Below, piece after piece: positions 10,201-22,000 of a DNA stretch of 64,000 nucleotides. The DNA comes from Danio rerio (taxonomy: Eukaryota > Chordata > Actinopteri > Cypriniformes > Danionidae). Location of the stretch: NCBI RefSeq assembly GCF_049306965.1, contig NC_133183.1, positions 62,234,501-62,298,500 of the forward strand, read 5' to 3'. Numbering within the stretch: the stretch's first letter is position 1; every line of letters starts with the position of its first letter. A program made the translations under genes and the position numbers. The notes beneath the pieces were generated by a model that worked only from the letters and a program-made list of their open reading frames with translations, was not told where the DNA came from and made no database searches.

Positions 10201-11704
10201 AATATAGGAGACACTTACCAATCCTTTCTTGGAAGCTTCCATCACAATCCTCTCCAGACCGGTGGCCTGCTCATCATCTGTGGGAATACCTGAAGACCAC
10301 CGCATTAATAATGTTATATATAATATATAATGTTATAATAATATTGACCTTAAAATGGCCTTTAAAAAATTAAAACTGCTTTTATTCTAGCCTAAATAAA
10401 ACAAATCAGACTTTCTCCGGAAGAAAAAATATGATAAGAAATACTGTGCAAAATTCCTGAATCTGTTCAACATCATTTGGGAAATATTTAAAAACAACAA
10501 TTAAATAAAAAAAAGGTGATCGCCGAATGAAATGTGTGCCGTAAATTATTTGGGTATACATGAATTAAAAATAAATAAGTAAATAGTTATAAAAAACTGA
10601 AATTATAGAAACGTGCATGCATTTTCTACATAGCTAATGTGTGTGTATGTTATATAAGTAAAAAGAAGACATTTCGGTAACGCTTTAATATACGTAGCTA
10701 ATGATATTTAATGCATTTACTAACCAACAAACATTCAACAGGGTGTTAATAAATGAAGAGTTCAGATGCAAAAACCTCTAAGCGCCGTCTGAAATTCCCA
10801 TTGAAAATAAACGTATTTCTCAGCCTCTTTTGTTTATGTTGATATATTTTACTTTAAAGACAAGTAAAAGGACTTATTCTTTGCCATAAAAGTGATAATA
10901 CTGATTATACACAAAGGAGACTGATAAAAAAATAACAATTTTAGAGGAAAATTTCAGATTTTTATTATAGCATTTAGAGATTTTTGCATCTAAACTCTTA
11001 AATGACTAACATTTACTTTATAAACATAGTTTCATAAGTGTTTCATAATCTAAAGTGTTACCGAAATTGTGTTTAACTAAACTCTAAAACATGTGTTTTT
11101 GCATTTAGTGTTAGCATGCAAGAACTAATCTATCCCAAGGTGACTGAAGAGGATGACAGGGAATAAGAGGATTAGGTTTGTCGTCAGGATGAATTTACAG
11201 ACAGATCTAACGATACACTGAGAAAATCACTTTCAGATGCAGAAACAAAACGACACTAAAATCAGCATTTGAGCACCTGAGTGTGAATCAGAGTCTGCGG
11301 TGATGGGGTGAGGTCTAGAAGAGATACAGCTGCGGATACTTACGTCAATATAGTATCTTTTTGTGACACTGTACAACAATATATCATATTAATTTACATT
11401 ACCATAAGGGTTGGATTTAGACATAGACGTTAATAAAATACAATTAAGGGGGAACTTGATTAAATTAAATAAATAATTATCGCTAGCATCCGACCGCAGC
11501 TGTATCCCTTATAGCATCATCGCTAAAGGTCCATTCATAAACAATTTAAGCTGTATTTTCAACGCAAACAAACACTCAGAGTAGCGTCTGTAATTAAGCA
11601 GTACCCCCGGAGGCCAGAGCTCGAGCGACAGCGGGTGCTGGAAGAGTCCGGTGACGCAAAACCACAGCTCGGGTCGCGGATCTCAACAGGAGCCTGGCCG
11701 CCAT
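7256..11704 (-). CDS. cox5b: cytochrome c oxidase subunit 5B, mitochondrial (four exons)
   Basis: This is the nuclear-encoded zinc-binding subunit of respiratory complex IV on the matrix side of the inner mitochondrial membrane. Coding exons on the minus strand are 11704-11605, 10289-10219, 10142-10043 and 7368-7256. Phases (1, 0, 1) join cleanly to 127 aa plus TAA; human COX5B has 129. Residues 1-33 are Arg/Ala/Leu-rich and acid-free, a presequence ([16 protein letters not shown]). The mature part holds '[16 protein letters not shown]', '[19 protein letters not shown]' and '[20 protein letters not shown]'. The zinc ligands are Cys in 'GCVCEE' and the '[12 protein letters not shown]' pair. 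Intron 3 (7369-10042) is swollen by a hAT element and by a second dispersed element. The start lies in a promoter with an NRF-1-like site. No clear AATAAA follows on this strand before transposon sequence. Confidence 0.97.
7595..9321. mobile_element. 1.7 kb hAT element in cox5b intron 3
   Basis: The ends are 'cagggattcccaaacttg' and 'cagtttgaaaacccctg' (an imperfect inverted pair). The flanks are a perfect 8-bp duplication 'ttccagtg' (7587-7594 and 9322-9329). No transposase reading frame is recognisable. A second inverted-repeat element is nested at 8841-9234. Confidence 0.9.
8841..9234. mobile_element. MITE nested in the cox5b intronic hAT element
   Basis: Inverted termini 'atccgcttgttaag' (8841) and 'cttaacaagcggat' (9221-9234), followed inward by further matching text around 'gtgacgt' and the 'cccggg'/'cccgg' region. 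There is no coding capacity. Its class is not determined. Confidence 0.75.
9467..9945. mobile_element. dispersed element shared with the gins4 exon array
   Basis: It contains 'gcgtttccatcc' near its left side, 'cataaattaaatttgcatct' plus 'ctggatgga' around 9595-9622, and 'ttggatggaaacgctgc' around 9928-9945. The same phrases in the same order make up the spacer of every gins4 exon-7 repeat unit at 27217-28600. A Tc1 end is nested inside at 9629-9783. Family not identified. Confidence 0.65.
9629..9783 (-). mobile_element. truncated Tc1 element end
   Basis: It begins TA then 'cagtgcatccggaaagtat' and matches the reverse complement of the right end of the long Tc1 element at 49371-50720, including 'acacaatcccccata'. 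Only about 150 bp remain. Confidence 0.85.
10320..10510 (+). mobile_element. fragment of the CAGTTGAAGTC-type Tc1 MITE
   Basis: It matches the 3' half of 6560-7089 ('gactttctccggaagaaaa', 'caacatcatttgggaaatat') but lacks both termini. It sits in cox5b intron 1. The rest of that intron (10510-11320) shows nothing recognisable. Confidence 0.8.
11320..11510. mobile_element. small MITE in cox5b intron 1
   Basis: Inverted ends 'gatacagctgcggat' (11323-11337) and 'ccgcagctgtatc' (up to 11506), with an AT-rich interior. Class unresolved. Confidence 0.75.
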
Positions 11705-11718
11705 TCTGACTGAAGCAC

Positions 11719-11730
11719 TGCGCATGCGCG
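11719..11730 (-). promoter_or_regulatory. cox5b: NRF-1-like palindrome at the cox5b promoter
   Basis: 'tgcgcatgcgcg' fits the nuclear respiratory factor 1 consensus YGCGCAYGCGCR. It lies 15 bp upstream of the cox5b start codon, so probably inside or next to the transcription start region. The start context 'AGAATGGCGGCC' also resembles a YY1 site, and YY1 is known to act on mammalian COX5B. Binding is inferred. Confidence 0.65.
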
Positions 11731-12272
11731 TCTGAAATAAAAGTCGCTTCAGTTTTGCAGTCTATGGTAGTAATCAGCGACATCTAGCGCTGCCAGCTTA
11801 CTGTAGCTGAGCATGTACTACTTACCAAGTTTCATATCCATCGATGTAAATTTACTTTTAGTAATCAGAAATCTTAGTTTTAGTGGTACTTAGAAAACTA
11901 AATATTTTTATAAATACCATTAAGGAAAGAACAAGCAAAAAAGCTGTTAAAACAGTATATTTGTTTGACACTTTTAAATTATTTGTGAGTTAGCAAGACC
12001 TAGCTTTATTTATTAGTATTTTTTTTCCTTTTTCTGTTTTTTTTTTGTTTTACTTATTGAGTTTTGTATCTCTATATGATTTTCTATATACTTTTCATTT
12101 TCTGTATACCTTTGGCATTGTTTTGTATGTTTCGTTCTTGCATCAATAAAAAAATATATAAAAAAAGTATTACAAATTAATAAAAAGGTGAACAGGTGCT
12201 GAATTGACAATAAAATACAATACATAACAATAATATCAATAATAATAATCATCATCATTATAATAATAATCT

Positions 12273-12325
12273 ATTCATTTTCTTTTTGGCCATCAGGTGT
12301 CGCCACAGCGGAATGAACCAGCTAT
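12273..12325 (-). mobile_element. DANA-type SINE 3'-end fragment
   Basis: 'gtcgccacagcggaatgaac' is the reverse complement of the conserved 3' part of DANA SINEs, as in the fuller copies at 16153-16500 and 61757-62128. Confidence 0.8.
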
Positions 12326-12483
12326 GATATTGATAACAATGATAATAACATTCAGTATTATTACAATTAATAATAATAACAATAATAAAAATAATAATAT
12401 TAATAATGATGATAAATTGATGTTGATGATGATAATAATAATAATAAAAACAATAATAATAATAATATTAATGATATATATTA

Positions 12484-12695
<212 letters not shown>

Positions 12696-12933
12696 NATAA
12701 TATATACTTTATTATAATATATTTTTATAAATACATGTAATATATGAATACGTATAAATGACAATAATGATAACAATAATAATTATAAATTATAGTTATT
12801 ATTAATAATAATAATAATAATAAAAAGAAGAAGAAGTAGGTAAAATTTGTAATATTAAATAAACAAATGAGAGAAACATTGAAAAAAGCAGTGGAAAATC
12901 ACGAAATATGATAAATTATTATTACAATTTTTC

Positions 12934-12936
<3 letters not shown>

Positions 12937-12983
<47 letters not shown>
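12937..12983. repeat. (TA)n microsatellite
   Basis: A TA run of about 47 bp in AT-rich intergenic DNA. Confidence 0.95.
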
Positions 12984-12985
<2 letters not shown>

Positions 12986-13422
12986 GGTAAATAAACCTTG
13001 AAAACTTATAAATAAAAATAGAACATGATAAATTAACATTGAAAACAAACAATTAAATGCAAATTTAAAAAAAATAATAATCACAATAAATTTTTGAAAA
13101 AATAATTAACAAACACAATAAAATGTGATTCAAATAGTAATGTAAAAGAAACCATATTTTCCAAAATAAAAGTTTACACTAATTTATGCATACATTTTAA
13201 CACTATAACTTGTAAGGGCTTTTTAAACTGCTTTTTTGCATTTTAGGTGTTTTATGATATTGATTTCCAGCTTGATTTCACATTTCTAATCAGAAACAAT
13301 TACACATATTTAAACATTATCACTTCATAATTAACTTATTTGTACAACTACATAACAGAAGACCCGTATTTTGACACTCTCTGCGCAGCCTTAACGCGCC
13401 TTCAACCAGTTTGAGGACACGG

Positions 13423-13430
13423 TGACGTCA
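13423..13430 (+). promoter_or_regulatory. gins4: CRE-type site upstream of gins4
   Basis: The palindrome 'tgacgtca' is a full CREB/ATF site, 212 bp before the gins4 start codon. Binding is inferred from the motif. Confidence 0.5.
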
Positions 13431-13449
13431 TCGCCTTGTCACTTTGTTA

Positions 13450-13462
13450 TTTGGCGCGAAAT
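13450..13462 (+). promoter_or_regulatory. gins4: E2F-type site in the gins4 promoter
   Basis: 'tttggcgcgaaat' matches the double-sided E2F consensus TTTSSCGC/GCGSSAAA. It lies about 180 bp upstream of the start codon. Replication-helicase genes are typical E2F targets, which fits S-phase expression of GINS. Confidence 0.7.
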
Positions 13463-13641
13463 TCTCAATCCGCCGTGTATGAAGATGTAAACAGCTGAAA
13501 GTTCGGGGTTAATCTGGTACAATTTGCGCTGAAGTTTAGTTTCAGTGGCCGAGCGGACAGCAGTGAGCCGTGGCCGTGTAGTGCCTAGTCTGAAGTGACT
13601 CTTCGGGTTCAGTTCTTGCTGTTTTTTGGTTTGTTTCTCCG

Positions 13642-16600
13642 ATGTCCGACCACAGTGAGCTGAGCGGCGGGGAGGAGGAGCTCATGACCCCGGCAGAGCT
13701 CATCAGCAGACTCGAGGAGGTCAGACTATTTCATTGTACAGTGTAATTTTCATATATTTTTGTATTATCTTTATAACGCAAAGTCAAAAACACAAACACC
13801 GTTACATGTGCATTCAAATGAGCTCGCTAATCTACCATTAAAGTACGCATTATGTCAAAACTAGCTATATCAATTTTGTTAGCTCGCATTGCTAGTTCTG
13901 TGGTGAACAATTCATCTGTGCATGTCATTAAGACAGAAAATTGTTTACATTTGTAATCTAAAGTTAAAATCTGAAAATACACATGCTGTTTGTTTTCAGT
14001 TAAACCCCCAGATTACATCAGTCTGAGGTATTGGGCGTGGCTAACATACTTAACCACGCCCCTCCAGCTGTCAGTTTTGACAACAAACAGAAATGGTGGT
14101 GAGGAGGAGTCTGTTAGGTTGTAATAACTCTCTTCAAACACCCTCTACCCATCTTTCTGATTGAAATGCCTACTTTAATACATCCAATCAGCCCTTAGTA
14201 TAAAAAACAAGCCACTCCCACTGTTTTCTCATTTAATATTTTGGAACTGCCTCACAATATGAAAAAATGGTTAATTCAAATCCAAGACTTTTGAGTATGA
14301 TGAGGTATTTCCAACTGAAACTGAATATTGAGTAGTGGGCGGGGCTTTAGTTTTGAGCATCATAGCCCCTTTCACACAGTGATACCGGTAAATATCCAAA
14401 AAAGATTTCCGGAACGACTTTCCTGGTAAATTCAAAAAAGCGCTGTTCACACAGGCGAGGACGTTACGGAATTTTTCCGGAAAAGAGCATTCACACATCC
14501 ATCGCAAAATGCCGATAAATTCTGACATCATTAACCAGAAATGAGCTCTAAACGGCTGCGCTTGTGTTTGTAAACATTTGACTACATTACAAACTCTTTG
14601 GATGGATCAGAATCGAGTACAACTCCAATGAAAACATATAAAGGAAGACTTTCGCATGTCGAGATGTTCATGATATGTGTGTGTGCTGGCGCTATGGGCG
14701 CTCACGGGCACACGCAAAGCTTGAAGGTAAACAAACAACGGATTATCATAAACATTTTATCGATAATTATTTACACAGTTGGCATTAAGAAGAAACATAG
14801 AAACGTTATCTGACGAACATCTAGCAGCTAAAGGTGTCTGGAAAAATATTCAAAGGCTTTTATTCTCATAAACCGCGCGCACGTGAATGCGTCTGACTGT
14901 TCTGATTGGCTAAAGCAGGTATCTCACATCAGCACGTTCTAGACGTGCACGCGCTCTTTCCGGCAATTTTCCTTCTGCATTCACACAGCGCAGCATTCCG
15001 GCAAATTGCCGGTAATGTTACAACTTCTCTTTCCGGAAAATAGCCAGAACGAATTTACCGGTATTTTCAAAAAGGGCCTGTTCACACATACAACCTTTCC
15101 GGAAAATTGCCGGTAATTTTCCGGAAAGGTCTGTGTGTGTGAAAGGGGCTATTGCCTCGTAATGGTATGATGGGCAAGGTTAAAGTCCGTCAAAATCTAC
15201 AATGTTTATTTTGCTAGCGCACACTTTTATTCTTTAGTTAATCCACTGAAAAAATAATATTTTTTTGTAATTAACCATTAAAATCTGGCATTTGGTTCAA
15301 CATTTAGGGTGGAAGCAAATGGCAATTGTGGGCTTTGATTGAAGATATTTTTTAAACAGTGGGTTAACTAAAGAATAAGATTGTACATTTTGATTTCACG
15401 TGCACTTTAAGGGTGCTTTTACACCTACACTTTTGTTTGGGAACGTGTCTCGTTTGCCCAGTTAGCGCAGTTCGTTTGGCATATGTGAACAGGGCAATCG
15501 CGCTCTGTTCCGCGCCAAAGTAATCGCTCCGAGACCGCTTGAGTGAGGAGGTCTCGGCTCGATTAGAAAGAACCCTGGAGCGGTTTGATTGCAGTGAGAA
15601 AGTGATCCGATCCGAGCGCGGTTACATCACAGTGTTTTATGGATATGTAATAGGCTTACGGCTATATGAAGAGAGAATTATGAGCATGGCGGGAAGTTTC
15701 GCGAGTCTCCGGATGCCCGCAAACGAGTGATGATCTCCCGGTAATCTCGAGTCTCCCTCCCGGTCCTCAAATAGGCATCGTCACGCACCCTTCTCCCCCC
15801 TCCCCACTGCATCTCTCCTCAGACACGTCGCGCGTGCACCCTGTCAATCACCATCAAACCACCACCTCTCCTGACAGCTGAGCGGGACGCTGCAAATTAA
15901 ACCCTCTGAGATAAACAAATCTCTGTTTCGGAACAACTGAATCGATTCACAGGTGTGAAAGCAGCCTAAAGCTGGAAGTTTCAGTACAATGATGTGTTTC
16001 CAACTGAAACTGAATATTGATTAGGGGGGGCGGAGTTTTATTTTTTGCGATGGTAGGGGGCGTGGCTTAGCACATTTTGCCCAAACCAAATTATTATAGT
16101 TAACCAAAACAAGTGAAAAGACAAAAACTAAAGGTTAAAATAATTTTCTTTCATTTTCTTGTCAGATTAGTCCCTTTATTAATCCGGGGTCGCCACAACG
16201 GAATGAACCGCCAACTTATCCAGCAAGTTTTTACGCAGCGTATGCCCTTCCAGCCGCAACCCATCCCTGGGAAACATCCACACACACATTCACACACACA
16301 CACTCATACACTACAGACAATTTAGCCTACCCATTCTCCTGCATGTCTTTGGACTGTGGGGGAAACCGGAGCACCCAGAGGAAACCCACACGAACGCAGG
16401 GAGAACATGCAAACTCCACACAGAAACGCCAACTGAGCCGAGGCTCGACCCAGCGACCTTCTTGCTGTGAGGCGACAGCACTACCTACTGCGCCACTGCT
16501 GTAAACGCAAACCAAAATCGTCCCGGAGTGCAGGGGTCCGTTCTTCTTACCTCGCTTAAATGATCTAAGATGATTTGGCAGATCCTGGATCTTTTAATCT

Positions 16601-18455
16601 TGATAACTGATCTCTCGCTAATTTGGTTCTTCAAACAAGTTCGCAAATCAGATTAGAATGTCTGGATAAACTGATCTGAGATCGCTGCGTGTGTTGTAAA
16701 GGAAAGATCTATCCATCCTCGAAATCATGATCAGCAATGCAACGATTGGCTGACGGCACAGCAGCGTAATGACATCATCTGATTAATATTCAATTATCCA
16801 TGTGAGCAAAATTACATCAAATTAGCAGTAAACGGCTTGTTAAATATGACACGCAATAACCTTCCACATTTGTTGTGAGCTGCAGGCTTTACACTTCATC
16901 ATGTATTTCAATGCAAATCAATGTATTTAGTTCTACATTTAGAAAAGATTTTCTTTATTATAGTAGTTGTTTTTTTAATCGGTGTAAAGAATAACTGGTT
17001 GTTTACAAAAGCATTTTGATATTGGTAAAGGTGTCTGCAACTTTTGTGAAGCATCAAATCCATGGCATATTAACTATTAAAACATGTTTATGACTGCATA
17101 AATGTATTATTGCTTTAAAAAAAGTAACATATTCTGCATTTCTATTATACACAATTTGTACTAAAGCGATCTAAAAAGTTCATATCAATAAGTTTTCTCT
17201 TCGCACTACCAGGTGGCAGTCTTTGTACTTTCATTTCGAGGGTGCAGATTGCATAAGTTTTATTAATATGTATAACTTTATTTATTTTATTAATGACTAT
17301 AACTTTATACATATATATATATATATATATATAGTTAAAAATATGTACCATTTTCCCAAGTGTATATAACTACTACTGTAAGAAAATATCAGAATTCAGA
17401 ACATACTTTCTGTATTATATTTGCTTGAACTGAGCCGATCTAATCCTGTTTATATGAATTGAACCTGCTCCCGACCAGGTTTGACCTAGCAGAACTGTTG
17501 CTATGACAACAACTCTCGGATCAGCTTTGAAGAACGAAACGATCCTGGATCGTGTCAAATCATCAATATCCAAATCCAGCTAACTGAGTAATCCACGTAC
17601 GAAGAACAGACCCCAGGAGCCTTTGCTCAAAGTACTCGTTAATGCTTAGTTTGAGGCAGTTTTAATGTGAGCATCATCACAGAGTAGATGAACAGTGTCT
17701 CCTAATGAGCGTCTCTTGTGTTTCAGGCTTGGCTCAATGAGAAGTTTTCTCCAGAACTGTTGGAGAACAAGTCTGAGCTGGTGGAGTGTGTGATGGAGCA
17801 GCTCACACACATGGTATGAGTCTGTCTGCAGTGTTTCTCAGTCTGATTAAACTTTGCGTGACGGATGTTAGCCTGTAGACGAGTCAGATTGACCGTTTCA
17901 GTATCGATCATGACTTGTGGTGTGATTTAGGAGGAAAACCTGCAGCGTGTGAGGAAAGGAGACCTGAAGGCCAGTGTTCACCGCATGGAGATCGACCGCA
18001 TCCGCTTCGTTCTCAGCAGCTTCCTGCGCTCCCGACTCAAGAAGGTAAATCGAGCGTAATTTATTCAGAAAGACTGGCAGTACGCTATAGCGCATGTGTT
18101 TGGGACTGTGGGGGAAACACCCGGAGGAAACCCACGCCAACACGGGGAGAGCATGCGAACTCCACACTGAAACGCCAGTCGGGACTCACACCAGATCTGT
18201 TCTGTAGGCTGATGTTGTGTCCACGTCTGGTTTTCTCGTCTGCAGATCGAGAAGTTTTTCCCTCATGTTCTGGAGAAGGAGAAGTCCCGTGCTGATGGAG
18301 ACCCCTCGTTCCTGTCTCCTGAAGAGTTCGCCTTCGCTAAAGAGTGAGTTCAGCGCAATCTGCGACTGTCGCACTGAGGATCTGTTCATGTCTGTCAGAG
18401 AGACGCTTCTGGACCGAATGATGAGGGCGATTGAGGACAGAGAGAGAGAGAATTT

Positions 18456-18500
<45 letters not shown>

Positions 18501-18577
18501 TGTTTGTTTGTGTGTGTGCACGTCTGTCTATGTATGTGTGTGTCTGCATCTGTTTGTGTCTGTGTTTGTCTTTGCGT

Positions 18578-18609
<32 letters not shown>

Positions 18610-19062
18610 TTGTCTTTGTGTGTGTGGGTGTTTGTTTGTGTCTGTGTGTGTCTGTTTTTGTGTGTGTGTGTCTGTCTGTGTGTGTGTGTCTTTGTGCATT
18701 TTTGTTTGTGTGTGTACATATCTATGTATGTATGTATGTATGTATGTATGTATGTATGTATGTATGTGTGTGTGTGTGTGTGTCGGGTATGTATGTGTGT
18801 GTTTGTGTTAGTGTGTGTGTCTGTGTGTGTGTGTCTTTTTGCAATTTTGTGTGTGTGTGTGTGTGTGTACATGTCTATGTATGTATGTATTTGTGTGTGT
18901 CGGGTATGTATGTGTGTGTGTTTGTGTTTGTTAGTGTGTGCACGTCTGTCTGTATGTGTGTGTGTGTCTGTGTGTTTTTTGTTTGTGTCTGTGTTTGTGT
19001 CTGTTTGTCTGTGTGTCTGTGTGTATGTGTGTCTGGTATGTATGTGTGTGTGTGTCTGTTAG

Positions 19063-19094
<32 letters not shown>

Positions 19095-22000
19095 CACGTC
19101 TGTCTATGTATGTGTGTGTCTGTGTGTTTTGTTTGTGTCTATGTGTGTTTGTGTCTGTGTGTTTGTCTGTCTGTGTGTGTGTGTCTGTCTGTTTGTCTGT
19201 GTGTGTGTGTGTGTGTCTGGTATGTGTGGGTGTTTGTTAGCGTGTATGTGTGTGTGCACGTCTGTCTATGTATGTGTGTGTCTGTGTGTTTTTTGTTTGT
19301 GACTATGTGTGTTTGTCTTTGTGTGTGTGTTTGTGTCTATCTGTGTGTGTGTCTTTGTGTGAGTGTGTGTGTAAATGTCTGTGTGTGTGTATGTGTGTAT
19401 ATGTGTTTGTCTGTCTTTGTGTGTATGTGTGTGTTTGTCTGTCTGTCTCTGTGCGTGTGTGAATGAGTGTGTACCTGATATCCATTACATTATGGGGACA
19501 ATAAAATACAGCAATTCCAGTACATTTTGACATTGTGGGGACATTATTTTGGTTCCCTTGAGGAAAAGTGGCCCATAAATCAGACAGAATGAAGTATTTT
19601 GTAAGATGTAAATTTGCAGATTGTTTCCAGTGAGGGTGGGGTTGGGGAAGAGTAAATACAATAGAAACATCATTACATCTATGGTGAAGTCCCCAATAAA
19701 CATGAAAACTCAATGTGTGTGTGTGTGTGTTCAGGTATCTGGCGAACACAGAGGTTTACCTGCGAGCCGTGGCTTTGAAACATATGCCACCAAACCTGCA
19801 GAGCGTCGACATGATGAAGGCCGGTGAGAAACACTTCTGTATTGAAATAGCCCCTATTATGCATTAAAAGGTCATGTTGTGGATTTGGGGGTCTCCAACA
19901 ACAGGCTGATCTGCATATAGGGTCAAAAAACACCTTCATTGTCTTATAATATGCGTTTATTTTTACCTGATTACCTAACGACTCCCAGGTGATTCAATCA
20001 GTGATTCATTTTTTTTTCCCCCGAACAACGACTGTAAAAAATATGTGAACAAATATGCTCCCATTGAACGCCTTAAATGCATGACGGGCACAAACTGTCG
20101 CAAAACACTGCTGAAATTGGAGCATGCGCAATAGAACTGCCTGATGGAGCCAGAGGCGGAGCTGCAGAATCAAGCTTCCAATCAAATGTGTGTACGCCAA
20201 ATCAACCACGCCCCCCGAACGTCTCACCTGACCGCCCGTTTCTGCACAATAACAAAGGCTCGCTAATTTAAATATAAGCACTTGCATTCAAACACATGTA
20301 ATTATATACGATTTATTTGAAAACTGTGATGCAAGCTGTTATTAATAATTTAATAAAAATAATATCTGCTGGACTGCAGAAATAAAAGTTAGACTCCGCT
20401 ATGAGCACACAAAATATTTCTCTTATAACGGGTTGTTGGTATTTGGCATCTTCATAGTGTCACGGTAGAGCGACCAAAACAGGAACAAAAAAAACGGGTG
20501 TAGAATCCAAGTGCAGTTTAATTGATGTATAGGGCAGTGAAAGTGACAAAAATACAAAGTAACAAAATAGCAAACTAACAAAACAAGAAACTAAGACAGA
20601 TTAAACTCGAACTAGACTATAACAAGATACAAGAGCAAGGATCAGGAATAACATTAAAAAACGACAACGACCAACTGACAAACAGAGGATAAATGACTGA
20701 ATATATAGTCCAGGTAATCAACGGAGAACGGAGACAGCTGTGGTTGTAAATCAGTGTAGATGACAGACCGGGTGTGTGCGCGAAAATATGTATGGAAATG
20801 TAGTTCTTTAGCCACTGTAGTTCATTGGGGGTTGCTGGCACCTGGTGGACAAACACAGTCATGACACAAAGGGGTAGAAAACTTGTAAAGTATGAAGAAT
20901 AACATATCAACGACACATACATTTTTTAGAAAGGCTTTTGTTCTTAATTAGCAATCACCAGGACCCAAAATACACGCACCATGAACAGCTATTTACCATG
21001 CGGGAAAATCGTGTGTTTATATTAGAAACAGTGGCGTAGCGCAAAATGCGGAGTCCCCCTGCAGGGATCGCTGACGGGGCCCACTGATGAAGAGGGGGGG
21101 GGGGGATACGTCATACGCCAATTTGCATATCACTGACGTCATCACGTTTTACCGTTTCTGTTTGTTTTACACCCTATGGTTAATAAAGGGGTATTTATAA
21201 TTGCACTACACTTTATATAAGCATGTTTATTAACTAAATGTATTGCTGTTTGAATACAGTATGTCATTATAGATGTGTAGTGAATGTGCAGTAATCTCTC
21301 ATATGTAATAAACTCAGACAAATTCAGAAACTGTCACTAATATCTGTGATTGTTAAAATAAAGTAGAAGTAGATCGGTTTGACTGTACAAGGGAAATACC
21401 TTTACACTGCCTGTGCTAAATCATTTGTTGTCGGTACGCAGAGGGGTGATCTGCTCTCGGGCTGCAGATGAGAGAGGCTGCTGTAGAGGACTGACTGGGC
21501 CGCCTGTCAGTGCTGTGAGGCGGGGGAGGGGTCGGCGGCATCACACGCAGCTCGTTGAGAAGAGTAGGGACGGTACAGTATGGACAAATGACAGTCTAAA
21601 AAAATCTCCAATAACATACAAAAAAGTCGCTAGATTTGTCGTTAGGGGGTCTGAAAAGTCGCTAAATCTAGTGACAAAGTCGCTAAGTTGGCAACATTGG
21701 CGGCAAGCAATCAGAATGAAGTAGTCCACCGCTTGAGAGGTGTTTAGAGAACACAGACCTGTGAACTTTGGTTCCGACCACAGTTGTTCCCAAGAGTTTG
21801 ATTATTGCGGTTGCCGGTTGATTTTCAATTATTGAAAATCGCGACGACGCGGGGCCCCCTAATCACGCGGGGCCCCCCCGCGGTGCGTGCCCTGCGGGCC
21901 CATCCGCTACGCCACTGATTAGAAAAGGATACAGCAAGATTTCTAAATATCAACAGGATATTTACACATCTCTGCACTATATAAAATAACCCTTTTCAAT

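Noticed and set aside
14598-14813. Open frame with a hydrophobic segment in gins4 intron 1
   Set aside because: It lies within a palindromic MITE and shows no family resemblance.
18217-19466. Long open frames of Cys, Val and Leu (up to 334 codons) on both strands
   Set aside because: They are translations of the (TG)n/(CA)n array.
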